In this document: one piece after another, positions 8,594 to 16,408 of the stretch
Layout of the letters: every line of letters begins with the position of its first letter
Numbering within the stretch: the first letter of the stretch is position 1
DNA from: DATBDE01 sp036270095
Lineage (GTDB): Bacteria > Actinomycetota > Thermoleophilia > Solirubrobacterales > Solirubrobacteraceae
Assembly (NCBI GenBank): GCA_036270095.1
Contig: DATBDE010000122.1
Location: forward strand, 1 to 34,505
Length of the DNA stretch: 34,505 bases
Direction: 5' to 3'
Translations under genes and position numbers: made by a program
The notes under the pieces: generated by a model
The model's database searches: none
The model's input: the letters and a program-made list of their open reading frames with translations, nothing else
Told to the model about the DNA's origin: nothing

Positions 8594-8788
8594 CTGATCG
8601 AGGAGGGCCGCTTCGTCGGCACGCACGCGGGCCCGCTGACGACGCCGGCCGGTGCGATCCCCGCCACCGGCCGGAGCGTCGAGGTGCCCTACGTCCACGT
8701 GCTGCACTTCCGCGACGGCAAGCACGCGTTCCTCGGCCTGACGTTCGACCGGCTGCTCATGCTCGAGCAGCTCGGGCTCGCCGGCTGA
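8594..8788 (+). pseudogene. Remnant of a SnoaL-like / ester cyclase family gene (C-terminal part)
   Basis: The frame opens directly after a stop codon at 8591 and encodes about 64 residues (GRFVGTHAGPLTTPAGAIPA, then GRSVEVPYVHVLHFRDGKHA, ending LLMLEQLGLAG). These are typical of the C-terminal half of SnoaL-like polyketide-cyclase-fold proteins. There is no start codon or N-terminal half, and it abuts the LuxR remnant, so an old deletion probably joined two unrelated genes. Confidence 0.6.
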
Positions 8789-8814
8789 CCGCCCCTCGGC
8801 GCTCGCTGCCGCTG

Positions 8815-8830
8815 TGTGAGCTGCGTCACG
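8815..8830 (+). promoter_or_regulatory. CRP/FNR-family-like operator (TGTGA-N6-TCACG)
   Basis: TGTGAGCTGCGTCACG fits the TGTGA-N6-TCACA consensus of CRP-type regulators with one mismatch. It lies 41 bases before the GTG start of the RTX-like protein at 8872. No CRP gene is in the window. A single match to a short motif in GC-rich DNA is only suggestive. Confidence 0.4.
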
Positions 8831-8871
8831 CGGCTCGAACCATCGCGGCCGGCGGTCCGTTATTCCGCCCC

Positions 8872-10680
8872 GTGCGTCTGTTCCCGGTCCTTCCCGCGCT
8901 GGCGGGGCTGGCCGCCCTGGGGCTCCCGGCCACGGCGCAGGCCGACGTCACCACCGCGGTCAACGGGCACACGCTGACCGTCACCGGCAGCGCCGGCACC
9001 GACACGATCACCCTTCGGGCCGCCGGCGGCGTCATCACGGTCAACGACGTCCCCACCACCCTGCCCGCGAACCGCGGCGCGATCACCGTCGTCAACGCCG
9101 GGGACGGCAATGACAGCATCGACGGCCAGACGCCGGGCGTCGACGACTACGACGTGCTGACGGTCACCGCGGGGAACGGCAACGACTTCCTGACCGGCGG
9201 AGCCAGCGCCGACGTGCTCAACGGCGGTCCGGGCGACGACCGGCTCGAAGGCCGCGGAGGGTTCGACGGAACCAACGGCGACGAGGGCGACGACACGACG
9301 GTGTGGAACGCCAGCGACGGCCTCGAGATCTCCGACGGCGGCGCCGGCACCGACGAGCTCGACGTCACCGGCTCCCCGACCGCCGACGACGTCTTTACGG
9401 CGGTGCCCGACCAGATCGTCCAGGGCGACGCCACGCTGGACGGCGATGGGGTGGTCATCGCCTTCAGCGCGGAGAAGCTCGAGTTCGACGGGCTCGGTGG
9501 CAACGACGCCTTCGGCCCCGACGAGAGCAGACCGACACCGCGCCGCGCCTCGGCCAGCTCACGACGCTGACCCTGGACGGCGGCGACGGCAACGACGTCC
9601 GCGGGCTTCGACGGCAACGACCAGCTCATCCCGGGGGGCCACGACCTCATCGAGGGCGGCCCCGGCAACGACCGCCTGACCGGCAACGGCGGGCTGGACC
9701 TCGTCGACGGCGGGCCCGGGGACGACGACCTGGTCTGGAACGACGGCGACGGCACCGACGAGCTGACCGGCGGCGACGGCTTCGACCGCCTCGACGTCAG
9801 CGGGTCGGCCACCGAGGGCGACGACTTCCGCTACCTCGTCGACCACGGCGTGCCCACATTCGAGCGCACCAACCTCGTCCCGGTCGCCCTCGCGTTCGTC
9901 TTGCCGACGACCCCGGGCCCGAGGCGATCGCCTCCTCCGGCCGCCGCGGGGACGACACGCTCGCGATCGCGCCCGGGTCGACCCGCCCGCAGGTGAGCGC
10001 CGACGGCGGTGACGGGAACGACACGCTGACCGGTGGCGACGAGGTCGACACGTTCAGCGGCGGCGCCGGCAACGACGTGCTCGACCCCGGCCCCGGGAGC
10101 GACGGCGTCGACGGCGGCGACGGCGACGACCGCATCGCTGCGCGCGCGACGGGGCGGCCGACCGCGTGCAGGGGGCGCGGGCACGGACAGCGCCCGGACC
10201 GACGCGCTCACGCTCGATGCTGTCGACGGGGTCGAGAACGTGGACGCGCCGCCGCTCCCAAGCCCACCCACCCCCGCCTCGGCGCCGGCCCAGACGCCGG
10301 CGCCGAGCACGGGGTCGGGCACGACGGCGATCCCGGTCCCCAAGGTCGCGGGGGACACCAGCGCCCCGCTGCCCACCGTGGGCCGCGCGCGGGTGCTGCG
10401 CCGCCACGGCCGACTCGTGGTCGCGCTGGCCGTGACCTGCCCGGCCGCCGAGACCGGCGGGTGCCGCTCGATGCTCACGCTGCGGGCCGGGCACACCGCC
10501 GTCGGGCACAGGACGGTGAGCCTGGACGGCGGCGCCCATGCCAAGGTGACGATCCGCGTCGAACGCGCCGCCACGCGGCTTGCGCGCCACCGACTGCGGC
10601 TGCGCATCGCGACCGCGGACGCCGCCGGCAACACCGCCGCGGGCACGGTCGCGGTCGCCCTCCGCGTTCCGCGCCGATAA
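8872..10680 (+). pseudogene. Secreted RTX-like Gly-Asp repeat protein, multiply frameshifted
   Basis: Starting at GTG 8872 there is a signal peptide (VRLFPVLPALAGLAALGLPA, cleavage after TAQA), then tandem Gly-Asp-rich repeats (NGGPGDDRLEG, GGPGNDRLTGNGG, GGDGNDTLTGGDE) predicted to form a calcium-bound extracellular beta-roll, a Pro/Thr-rich linker (about 10255-10320), and a C-terminal beta-rich domain from about 10380. The coding frame shifts near 9528, 9600, 9900, 10147 and 10173; four of the five need one added base and one (9600) a removed base. All blocks on either side are well-formed protein in correct order. Either the gene is freshly broken or the assembly has indels here. Rejoined, it would be about 600 residues. 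The precise role (adhesion, matrix, enzyme carrier) is unknown. Confidence 0.7.
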
Positions 10681-10687
10681 TCCGGCC

Positions 10688-11338
10688 GTGCACGAGACGC
10701 TGCTCGTCGCCCACAAGCGGATCGCCCTGGCGCGCCCTGACCGGCTGCGGGTGCGCTGGCGGCGGCGTGCGACCGTGCGCCTGGCGCGGCAGTGGCTGGG
10801 CGGGATGCGCGGGGTCGAGATCGGCGGCTCGGCGCAGAACGACTTCGGGCTCGACGTCCTCAACGTCGACCGCTACGCGGCCATGGACACCGTCTACAAG
10901 GAGGCCGAGCGCGACGCATGGGGGCGCGCACGGCCGGTCGACGTCGTGGCGCGCGGCGACGCGCTGCCGTTCGCGGACGCCACGCAGGACTTCGTGCTCG
11001 CCTCGCACGTCATCGAGCACATCCCCGACCCGATCGCGGCACTGCGCGAATGGGTGCGGGTGGCGCGCCGCTACGTGTTCCTCGTCGTGCCCCACCGCGA
11101 CCGCACCTTCGACCGCGGCCGCCCGCTCACGCCGCTGGCGGAGCTGGTCGAGCGCCACGAGGCCGGGCTGCAGTCCGACGAGGACCGGCATTGGACGGTG
11201 TGGGTGGGCGAGTCCTTCCTCGAGCTCTGCCGGCACCTCGACCTGGCCGTGGTCGACTACCGCGACCCGGACTGCCGGGGCGGCAACGGGTTCGTGGTGG
11301 TCATCGACGCGGCCGCGAGCCGGCGCGGCGGTGCGTGA
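10688..11338 (+). CDS. Class I SAM-dependent methyltransferase
   Basis: A 216-residue protein from GTG 10688, 7 bases after the RTX-like gene. VEIGGSAQN (43-51) is motif I in a variant form seen in sugar/lipid-associated methyltransferases, GDALPFADATQDFVLASHVI followed by EHIPDPIAALREWVRV is the core methyltransf_11 block, and the C-terminus retains strands 6 and 7. The N-terminal 40 residues are Arg-rich. Its position directly behind a surface protein gene might suggest cell-surface glycan work, but this is inference only. Confidence 0.8.
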   Translation: MHETLLVAHKRIALARPDRLRVRWRRRATVRLARQWLGGMRGVEIGGSAQNDFGLDVLNVDRYAAMDTVYKEAERDAWGRARPVDVVARGDALPFADATQDFVLASHVIEHIPDPIAALREWVRVARRYVFLVVPHRDRTFDRGRPLTPLAELVERHEAGLQSDEDRHWTVWVGESFLELCRHLDLAVVDYRDPDCRGGNGFVVVIDAAASRRGGA

Positions 11339-11376
11339 CTGGCCTCAACGGCGGTTTTGCGGTTCACTTGGACCCG

Positions 11377-12222
11377 ATGGCGCTCAGCGCGGCGGATCGC
11401 CCCTACGTCTCTCCGGCTCGCCTGCTGCCGGCGTGGCGCTTGGCGATCGACGGGGCGCTGATCGCGCTCGCCGCCGTCGCCTGGTGGGCCACCGATCTGC
11501 GCATGGCCGGCATGGATGCCGGCCCGGGCACGGACCCGGGGGCGTTCGGCTTCTACATCACCACGTGGGTGGTGATGATGGCCGCGATGATGTTCCCGTC
11601 GATCGCGCCGATGGTGGTGTCCTATGCGGCGCTGCAGGGCGGCCGCCGCGCGAAGGGGCTTTCCGCGCCGCGGGGCGCGACGGCCTGCTTCGTCGCCGGC
11701 TACCTCCTGCCGTGGGCGGCGGCCGGGGTCATCGGGTACGTGGTGCTCGGGCTCGGTCGCGAGCTCGCCGGAGGCTTCTTCGCCTGGGACCACGCCGGCA
11801 AGTGGTCCGCGGCGGCTGTGCTCGCGGTGGCGGCGGTGTATGAGTTCACCCCGCTCAAGGACGCGTGCCTGCAGCGGTGCCGCTCGCCGGTCGGGTTCCT
11901 GACCACGGCATGGCGGGACGGCCGCGGCGGGGCGCTGCACATGGGCGTCGTGCATGGCGGCTGGTGCCTGGGCTGCTGCTGGGCGCTGATGGCGGGGCTG
12001 TTCGCGCTCGGCGCGATGAGCCTGTTCTGGATGATCGTGATCGCCCTGCTGGTGGCGGTGGAGAAGATGCTTCCCTGGGGCCGCGTCGCCACGGTTGGCG
12101 TCGCCGTGGTGCTCGGCGCGCTGGCCATCGGCGTCGCCTTTGCGCCCGCGCAGGTCCCAGGCCTGACCGTCCCGTCGGGCGGGGGAGGCATGGACATGCA
12201 CGGCATGGAGATGGCGCCATGA
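11377..12222 (+). CDS. DUF2182 multi-pass membrane protein, predicted metal-binding
   Basis: A 281-residue integral membrane protein of the DUF2182 family (PF09948). Family signatures are visible: WVVMMAAMMFPSIAPMV in the second helix, YEFTPLKDACLQRCRSP after helix 4, and MGVVHGGWCLGCCWALMAG in helix 5. The last residues are Met/His-rich (MDMHGMEMAP) and could bind copper or another soft metal. About seven helices are predicted. A GTG at 11335 is an alternative start. Its stop overlaps the start of the DUF1326 gene (ATGA at 12219-12222), so the two are translationally coupled; the pair is a recurring arrangement. The biochemical function is not established. Confidence 0.85.
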   Translation: MALSAADRPYVSPARLLPAWRLAIDGALIALAAVAWWATDLRMAGMDAGPGTDPGAFGFYITTWVVMMAAMMFPSIAPMVVSYAALQGGRRAKGLSAPRGATACFVAGYLLPWAAAGVIGYVVLGLGRELAGGFFAWDHAGKWSAAAVLAVAAVYEFTPLKDACLQRCRSPVGFLTTAWRDGRGGALHMGVVHGGWCLGCCWALMAGLFALGAMSLFWMIVIALLVAVEKMLPWGRVATVGVAVVLGALAIGVAFAPAQVPGLTVPSGGGGMDMHGMEMAP

Positions 12223-12830
12223 GCTGGGAGATCTCCGGCACCTACCTGGAGTCGTGCAACTGCGAGGCCATCTGCCCGTGCCGGACCGTCGGCGGACGCA
12301 AGGGCGGGCGTTCGACGTACGGCGAGTGCCTGGGCGCGCTGTCATGGGCCGTGACGGGCGGGCAGCTCGGTGACGTCGACCTCGCGGGCCTCGGTGCGGT
12401 GATCGTCACGCGCTATCACGACGACGAGCCCGGGTCGCCGTGGACCTTCTACCTCTACGTCGACGAGGCCGGCGACGAGCGCCAGCGCGACGCCCTCGTC
12501 CGCATCCTCACCGGCCAGGAGGGCGGCACGCCGAGTCGCCAGTTCCCGTGGGTGTTCAAGGACAGCGCCATGCTGGGCTGGCGCGCGGCGCCGATCGAGA
12601 TCCACCACGAGCCGCGCAAGGGCTGGTTCCGCGTCGGGGAGTCGGTCACGGTGCGCGTGCACGGCCCGGTGGCCGATCAGGAGCCGGTGACGTGCATCAT
12701 TCCCGGCCACGACCGCAGCGGCGTGGAGGGCGTGGTCGACGTGCTGCACGTCGACGAGGGGCCGCTGTCGTTCGAGTTGACCGGCCGCTGCGCCTACGAG
12801 GCGACGTTTGCCTACTCAGGCCCCGCCTGA
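12219..12830 (+). CDS. DUF1326 domain protein, coupled to DUF2182
   Basis: A 203-residue soluble protein of the DUF1326 family (PF07040). The N-terminal Cys motif C13-N-C15-E-A-I-C19-P-C21 is the family hallmark and looks like a thiolate metal or redox site. The rest is an alpha/beta domain with IEIHHEPRKGWFRV and VTCIIPGHDRSGVEGVVDV. There is no signal peptide, so it is probably cytosolic and may work with the membrane partner encoded just upstream. It overlaps the convergent VOC gene by 15 bases. The function is unknown; metal handling is a reasonable guess from the two Cys/His/Met-rich partners. Confidence 0.82.
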   Translation: MSWEISGTYLESCNCEAICPCRTVGGRKGGRSTYGECLGALSWAVTGGQLGDVDLAGLGAVIVTRYHDDEPGSPWTFYLYVDEAGDERQRDALVRILTGQEGGTPSRQFPWVFKDSAMLGWRAAPIEIHHEPRKGWFRVGESVTVRVHGPVADQEPVTCIIPGHDRSGVEGVVDVLHVDEGPLSFELTGRCAYEATFAYSGPA

Positions 12831-13223
12831 GAGCCGCGCCTCGTCGCGCGTGGGCTGGAACAGCTCGACGGGGTTGCCGGCCGGGTCCTCGACGAGGATC
12901 TGATTGCCGCCCACGCCGGTCACGATCTCGTTGCGGAACCGGGCGCCGTGGTCGCGCAGGTCGGCCACCGTCGCCTCGAGGTCGCCGACCTCGAGCTGAA
13001 AGCGGTTCCAGCCGCCGGGCTCGGGCTCGGTCCCATCCGGCATCGCCTGGCCGCCGCCCGGACCGCCGCCCGGCGCGGTGAGCACGAGCCGCAGGTCGCC
13101 GTGCTCGAGCATGGCGAAGGTCGGGGCCGGATGCATGACTTCGGTGAACCCGAGCCGCTCGCAGTAGAAGGCGATCGCGTCGTCGACGTCGTCGACGATG
13201 TAGCGGACGCTGACCGTGGCCAC
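12816..13223 (-). CDS. VOC-superfamily protein (glyoxalase/bleomycin-resistance fold)
   Basis: A 135-residue protein from a GTG start at 13223. The betaalphabetabetabeta layout of the VOC fold is clear: VRYIVDDVDDAIAFYCERLG at the N-terminus, FAMLEHGDLRLVL, a Gly/Pro-rich loop, then WNRFQLEVGDLEATVADLRD and ILVEDPAGNPVELFQP at the end. VEL before FQP carries the usual C-terminal metal-ligand Glu; the other ligands are less certain. A single VOC unit of this size works as a dimer. The substrate cannot be told. Confidence 0.85.
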   Translation of the reverse strand: MATVSVRYIVDDVDDAIAFYCERLGFTEVMHPAPTFAMLEHGDLRLVLTAPGGGPGGGQAMPDGTEPEPGGWNRFQLEVGDLEATVADLRDHGARFRNEIVTGVGGNQILVEDPAGNPVELFQPTRDEARLSGGA

Positions 13224-13278
13224 GGCGCGAAAGCCTACGCTCCTCGCTCAGCCGCCGATCGTGAAGCGCGGCGGCTTA

Positions 13279-14649
13279 CTAGTAGCCGCACTCCTTGGCC
13301 GGCGGCAGAGGCCGGGTGGGCTGGCGCGGCACCTTGGCCAGGTAGCCGTGCCACCGCTTGGCCGTGTTGCAGTACTCGGCCGTGCCGGTACGCTGGCAGA
13401 GCCCGTCGAGGAAGCCGGTGACCAGGGACATGTAGCCGTAGGTCGACGTCTCCTTGCTGGGCAGCGAGTACAGGGCCCAGGAGCCGGTGTCGTAGCGCGG
13501 GAGCTCCTTGAGGGCGGCGGTGTTGCCCGCGTTGAACAGCGCCTGCGCGTTCTGGTCGCCCGTGACCTTGATGTAGTCGTACAGGCCGATCAGCGACTGC
13601 AGGAACGCGTTGAGCACGTAGTAGTGCGGCGCGAACGAGTAGATCAGGTAGTGGTTGCCGCCGTCCTTGCCGACGCGGATGCCGACGGGCGGCGACTGCT
13701 CGAAGGCGCCGAGCATCAGGCCGGCGAGCTGCGTGTAGGACGGGTCGCCGTAGAGCTGCGAGACGCGCGCCAGCATCTCGATCCCGGTGGCCTGGGCCAA
13801 GCCGCTGACCCAGGGCGGGCGGCCGCCGTCGAACGGGAAGAAGTACTCCCAGGTGAAGAAGTTGCCGCGCACCGACTTGATCGGCAGCAGCTCGTCGAGC
13901 AGCGTCTTGAGCTTCCCGCGCTCGCACGGCTTGCCCTTGGACGGGTGCAGGCACTGGGTGAAGAGCCCGTTGGCCTTGCCGAAGTTCGCCAGCGGCTGGA
14001 GCTGCAGCCCCTCGCCGGCGTAGTGCTGGAAGAGCAGCTGGCTGTCGCCGAACTTGACCCGTTGCGAGGCGGCCACCTTCGGGTGCGTGGTCCAGAACTC
14101 CGTGTTGCGGCGCAGCTGGAGGAACAGGGCGGGCATGCGGCTCGCGGTCAGCGCGCCCTGGGCCGACATGCGGTCGAGGTCGCGGATCACGTTGCGCTGC
14201 TGCTTGCGGCACTGGCCGCTTAGGCTGGAGCGGGCCTGGACGGCCTGGTCGTAGATGCCCCGGTAGGCGTCGTGGTCGGACTGGCTGATCAGGCCCTGGA
14301 TCAGCGCCGCGTCGAGGATCGCCGGCACGGCGCCGCGACCGATGGTGATGTCGGTGGGCGGCGGGCCGTTCGTGGGCGGCGCGGGCGTGGTCGGCGGCGC
14401 GGGCGGAGGCGGCGAGGGCGGCGGCTCCGCGCCGCCGGTGTTGGGCGGTTCCTGGGCGGCGGTGGCGATCGACGCGGCAACGTCCGCCGGCGTGACCGGC
14501 GGCGTGCCGTCGTCCTGCACCACGCGGGTCTTGCCGTGCGAGAACTCGAGCACCGGGCTGGCGGCCGCCACGGCCGCGGTTCCCAGCAGCGCGACGGCGG
14601 CCAGGAGCACGGCCGCGACCCAGGATCTGCCTGCAAGCACCGAAGACAC
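13279..14649 (-). CDS. Secreted D-glucuronyl C5-epimerase-like protein
   Basis: The start was set at GTG 14649 because GAGGAGGAA lies just before it; a further upstream GTG (14682) lacks one. The 456-residue protein has a signal peptide (WVAAVLLAAVALLGTAAVAA), a Pro-rich linker (about residues 70-95), a helical segment, and a C-terminal domain resembling the C-terminus of glucuronyl C5-epimerases (PF06662): NHYLIYSFAPHYYVLNAFLQ, SLIGLYDY and RYDTGSWALYSL (Asp at about 387). Family enzymes convert D-glucuronate to L-iduronate in polysaccharides. Four Cys near the middle and end suggest disulfides outside the cell. No polysaccharide synthesis genes are nearby, so the substrate is open. Confidence 0.72.
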   Translation of the reverse strand: MSSVLAGRSWVAAVLLAAVALLGTAAVAAASPVLEFSHGKTRVVQDDGTPPVTPADVAASIATAAQEPPNTGGAEPPPSPPPPAPPTTPAPPTNGPPPTDITIGRGAVPAILDAALIQGLISQSDHDAYRGIYDQAVQARSSLSGQCRKQQRNVIRDLDRMSAQGALTASRMPALFLQLRRNTEFWTTHPKVAASQRVKFGDSQLLFQHYAGEGLQLQPLANFGKANGLFTQCLHPSKGKPCERGKLKTLLDELLPIKSVRGNFFTWEYFFPFDGGRPPWVSGLAQATGIEMLARVSQLYGDPSYTQLAGLMLGAFEQSPPVGIRVGKDGGNHYLIYSFAPHYYVLNAFLQSLIGLYDYIKVTGDQNAQALFNAGNTAALKELPRYDTGSWALYSLPSKETSTYGYMSLVTGFLDGLCQRTGTAEYCNTAKRWHGYLAKVPRQPTRPLPPAKECGY

Positions 14650-14710
14650 GCTATTCCTCCTCGACGACGAAGGTTGCAACACGGCCGCCGCGCGAAGGGA
14701 GCGCCCGGCG

Positions 14711-15031
14711 CTACGCGATCGTCACCTCGGCGACGTTGCCGGGGTCGACGCGGACGGGCACGACGGCGCCGGGGGCGAAGCTCCCCACCAGGAGGCGCGA
14801 GACCACCTGCCGGTGCGTGACCGGATAGGGCTCGCGGTCCTCGAGGAGCACGCGGAGGTCGAACTCGACCACCGGGTTCCGGTTGGACCAGCCGCCGATC
14901 TCGCGCACGTCGGTGATCGTCGCCTGGCCGACCAGGCCTTCCGCCATCAGCCGCTGCGCCCGGTGCTGCTCGGCGGCCATGCGGCCGAGCATGGGCTTCG
15001 TGGTGGGCGTGGCGGGCTTCCGTGCGGGCAT
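14711..15031 (-). CDS. Small conserved actinobacterial protein, unknown function
   Basis: 106 residues. The N-terminus is basic and possibly disordered. The rest (GLVGQATITDVREIGGWSNR, then HRQVVSRLLVGSFAPG and VVPVRVDPGNVAEVTIA) is a compact beta-rich domain of a type I recall in actinobacterial hypothetical proteins, often tagged DUF3592-like. No catalytic residues stand out. It lies upstream of, and on the same strand as, the epimerase-like gene, about 60 bases away. Confidence 0.65.
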   Translation of the reverse strand: MPARKPATPTTKPMLGRMAAEQHRAQRLMAEGLVGQATITDVREIGGWSNRNPVVEFDLRVLLEDREPYPVTHRQVVSRLLVGSFAPGAVVPVRVDPGNVAEVTIA

Positions 15032-15113
15032 GGTCTGAACCCTCGCGCCGAAACGCGCTCTTGGCAGTAGCGAAGCCGTCTCAGATGGGTCTCAGGGATA
15101 TAGGGTGCGGCGC

Positions 15114-15305
15114 ATGCAAGCGCTGCTGAGCGACGGCCCGCTCGAGGGCCGCACCATCGGGGTCGACACCAACGAGCACGACCTGCCGCCGCGCAAGATC
15201 GACGTCGACATCGACGACGGCTCGGTCTACTCCTACGCGTTCGCGGACGTCGACCACGACCAGGGCGTCGCGCGCTACACCTTCCGCGAGTCCTGGCAGC
15301 ACTGA
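15114..15305 (+). CDS. Small acidic conserved protein, unknown function
   Basis: 63 residues beginning MQALLSDGPLEGRTIGVDTN and ending VARYTFRESWQH, with an Asp-rich centre. The even composition and lack of Arg/Ala bias support a true gene. A TATAGG box at 15099-15104 lies 9 bases before the ATG, which fits a leaderless or very short-leader message. A direct repeat of GTCTCAG with 11-base spacing lies just before it (15079-15095). It ends 2 bases before a long inverted repeat. Confidence 0.6.
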   Translation: MQALLSDGPLEGRTIGVDTNEHDLPPRKIDVDIDDGSVYSYAFADVDHDQGVARYTFRESWQH

Positions 15306-15306
15306 A

Positions 15307-15365
15307 GGGGTCAAGTCTTTCTTTGCCACACCGGACCCTGGTGCGGCAAAGAAAGACCTGACCCC
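15307..15365. repeat. Long inverted repeat (26-bp arms, 7-base loop), REP-like / bidirectional terminator
   Basis: The arms 15307-15332 and 15340-15365 are complementary at 24 of 26 positions; both mismatches become G-U pairs in RNA made from the minus strand. It fills the space between the convergent stops of the small acidic gene and the phosphofructokinase gene, so it may end transcription. The arm end GACCTGACCCC, preceded by GGCAAAGAAA, closely matches GGCCAAAGGAGGCCTGACCCC-type sequence at 18872-18892, so both may belong to one dispersed repeat family. Confidence 0.75.
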
Positions 15366-15376
15366 GCCCGGGGGGC

Positions 15377-16408
15377 TCAGCCGAAGAATGTTTCCGCAGT
15401 GGCGTAGAGGTCGGGGTCGACCAGCTTCGACTCGGACAGCGCGTCGGCCAGCGGCACGAGCACGATGCTCTGGCCGCGAAGGGCGACCATCTTCCCGAAG
15501 TCGCCCTCTGTCGCCGCATCGATCGCCGCGACGCCGAAGCGGGTCGCCAGCACGCGGTCGAACGCGGTCGGGGTGCCGCCGCGCTGCACGTGGCCCAGGA
15601 TCGTTGCGCGGGCGTCGTAGCCGGTGCGCGCGCGGATCTCGCCTTCGAGGAACACGCCGATGCCCCCGAGACGGGCGTGCCCGAACGCGTCGGTCTCCGC
15701 GCCGGTCGTGACCTCGGCGCCGGCCGGTGTCGCGCCTTCGGCCACCACGACGATCGAAAACGTCTTGCCGCGCTCGTGGCGGCGCTGGATGTGGCGCACG
15801 ATCTCGTCGATGTCGAACGGCCGCTCGGGGATGAGGATCGCGTCGGCGCCGCCGGCCATGCCGCTCCACAGCGCGATGTGGCCGGCGCTGCGGCCCATGA
15901 CCTCGACGACCATGACCCGGTTGTGGGACTCGGCCGTGGTGTGCAGGCGGTCGATCGCGTCGGTGACGATCTGCACCGCGGTCTGGAAGCCGAAAGTGAA
16001 GTCGGTGGCCGAGAGGTCGTTGTCGATCGTCTTGGGGACGCCGACCACGTTGATGAGCCCGTCGTCGCTCAGCCGCCGGGCCACGCCGAGCGTGTCCTCG
16101 CCGCCGATGGGGATGAGCATGTCGATGGCCTCGACGGCGAGCGTCTCCTGGACCTTCTCGACGCCGCCGTCCATCCCGTACGGGTTCGTGCGCGAGGAGC
16201 CGAGGATCGTGCCGCCGCGGGGCAGGATGCCCGAGGTGTTGTCGAGGTCGAGCGGCACCGTGTTGCCTCCGACCACGCCGGCCCAGCCGTAGCGGAAGCC
16301 GACCGCCTGGTTGCCGTGGACCTTGACCGCCTTGCGCACGACGCCGCGAATGACGGCGTTGAGCCCGGGGCAGTCTCCGCCGCCTGTGAGGATCCCGACG
16401 CGCGCCAT
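15377..16408 (-). CDS. 6-phosphofructokinase, probably pyrophosphate-dependent
   Basis: A 343-residue PFKA-family enzyme (N-terminus MARVGILTGGGDCPGLNAVI) that phosphorylates fructose 6-phosphate in glycolysis. Donor choice can be read from two positions: the loop after strand 4 is GGED105TL, with Asp where ATP enzymes have Gly (E. coli position 104), and PK126TIDND has Lys where E. coli has Gly (position 124). Asp plus Lys is the signature of PPi-dependent, reversible PFKs such as that of Amycolatopsis methanolica. Active-site D129 in TIDND and MGRSAGHIAL are intact. The start ATG (16408) overlaps head to head with the ATG of the GH3 gene; an ATG 9 bases upstream is an alternative. Confidence 0.88.
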   Translation of the reverse strand: MARVGILTGGGDCPGLNAVIRGVVRKAVKVHGNQAVGFRYGWAGVVGGNTVPLDLDNTSGILPRGGTILGSSRTNPYGMDGGVEKVQETLAVEAIDMLIPIGGEDTLGVARRLSDDGLINVVGVPKTIDNDLSATDFTFGFQTAVQIVTDAIDRLHTTAESHNRVMVVEVMGRSAGHIALWSGMAGGADAILIPERPFDIDEIVRHIQRRHERGKTFSIVVVAEGATPAGAEVTTGAETDAFGHARLGGIGVFLEGEIRARTGYDARATILGHVQRGGTPTAFDRVLATRFGVAAIDAATEGDFGKMVALRGQSIVLVPLADALSESKLVDPDLYATAETFFG

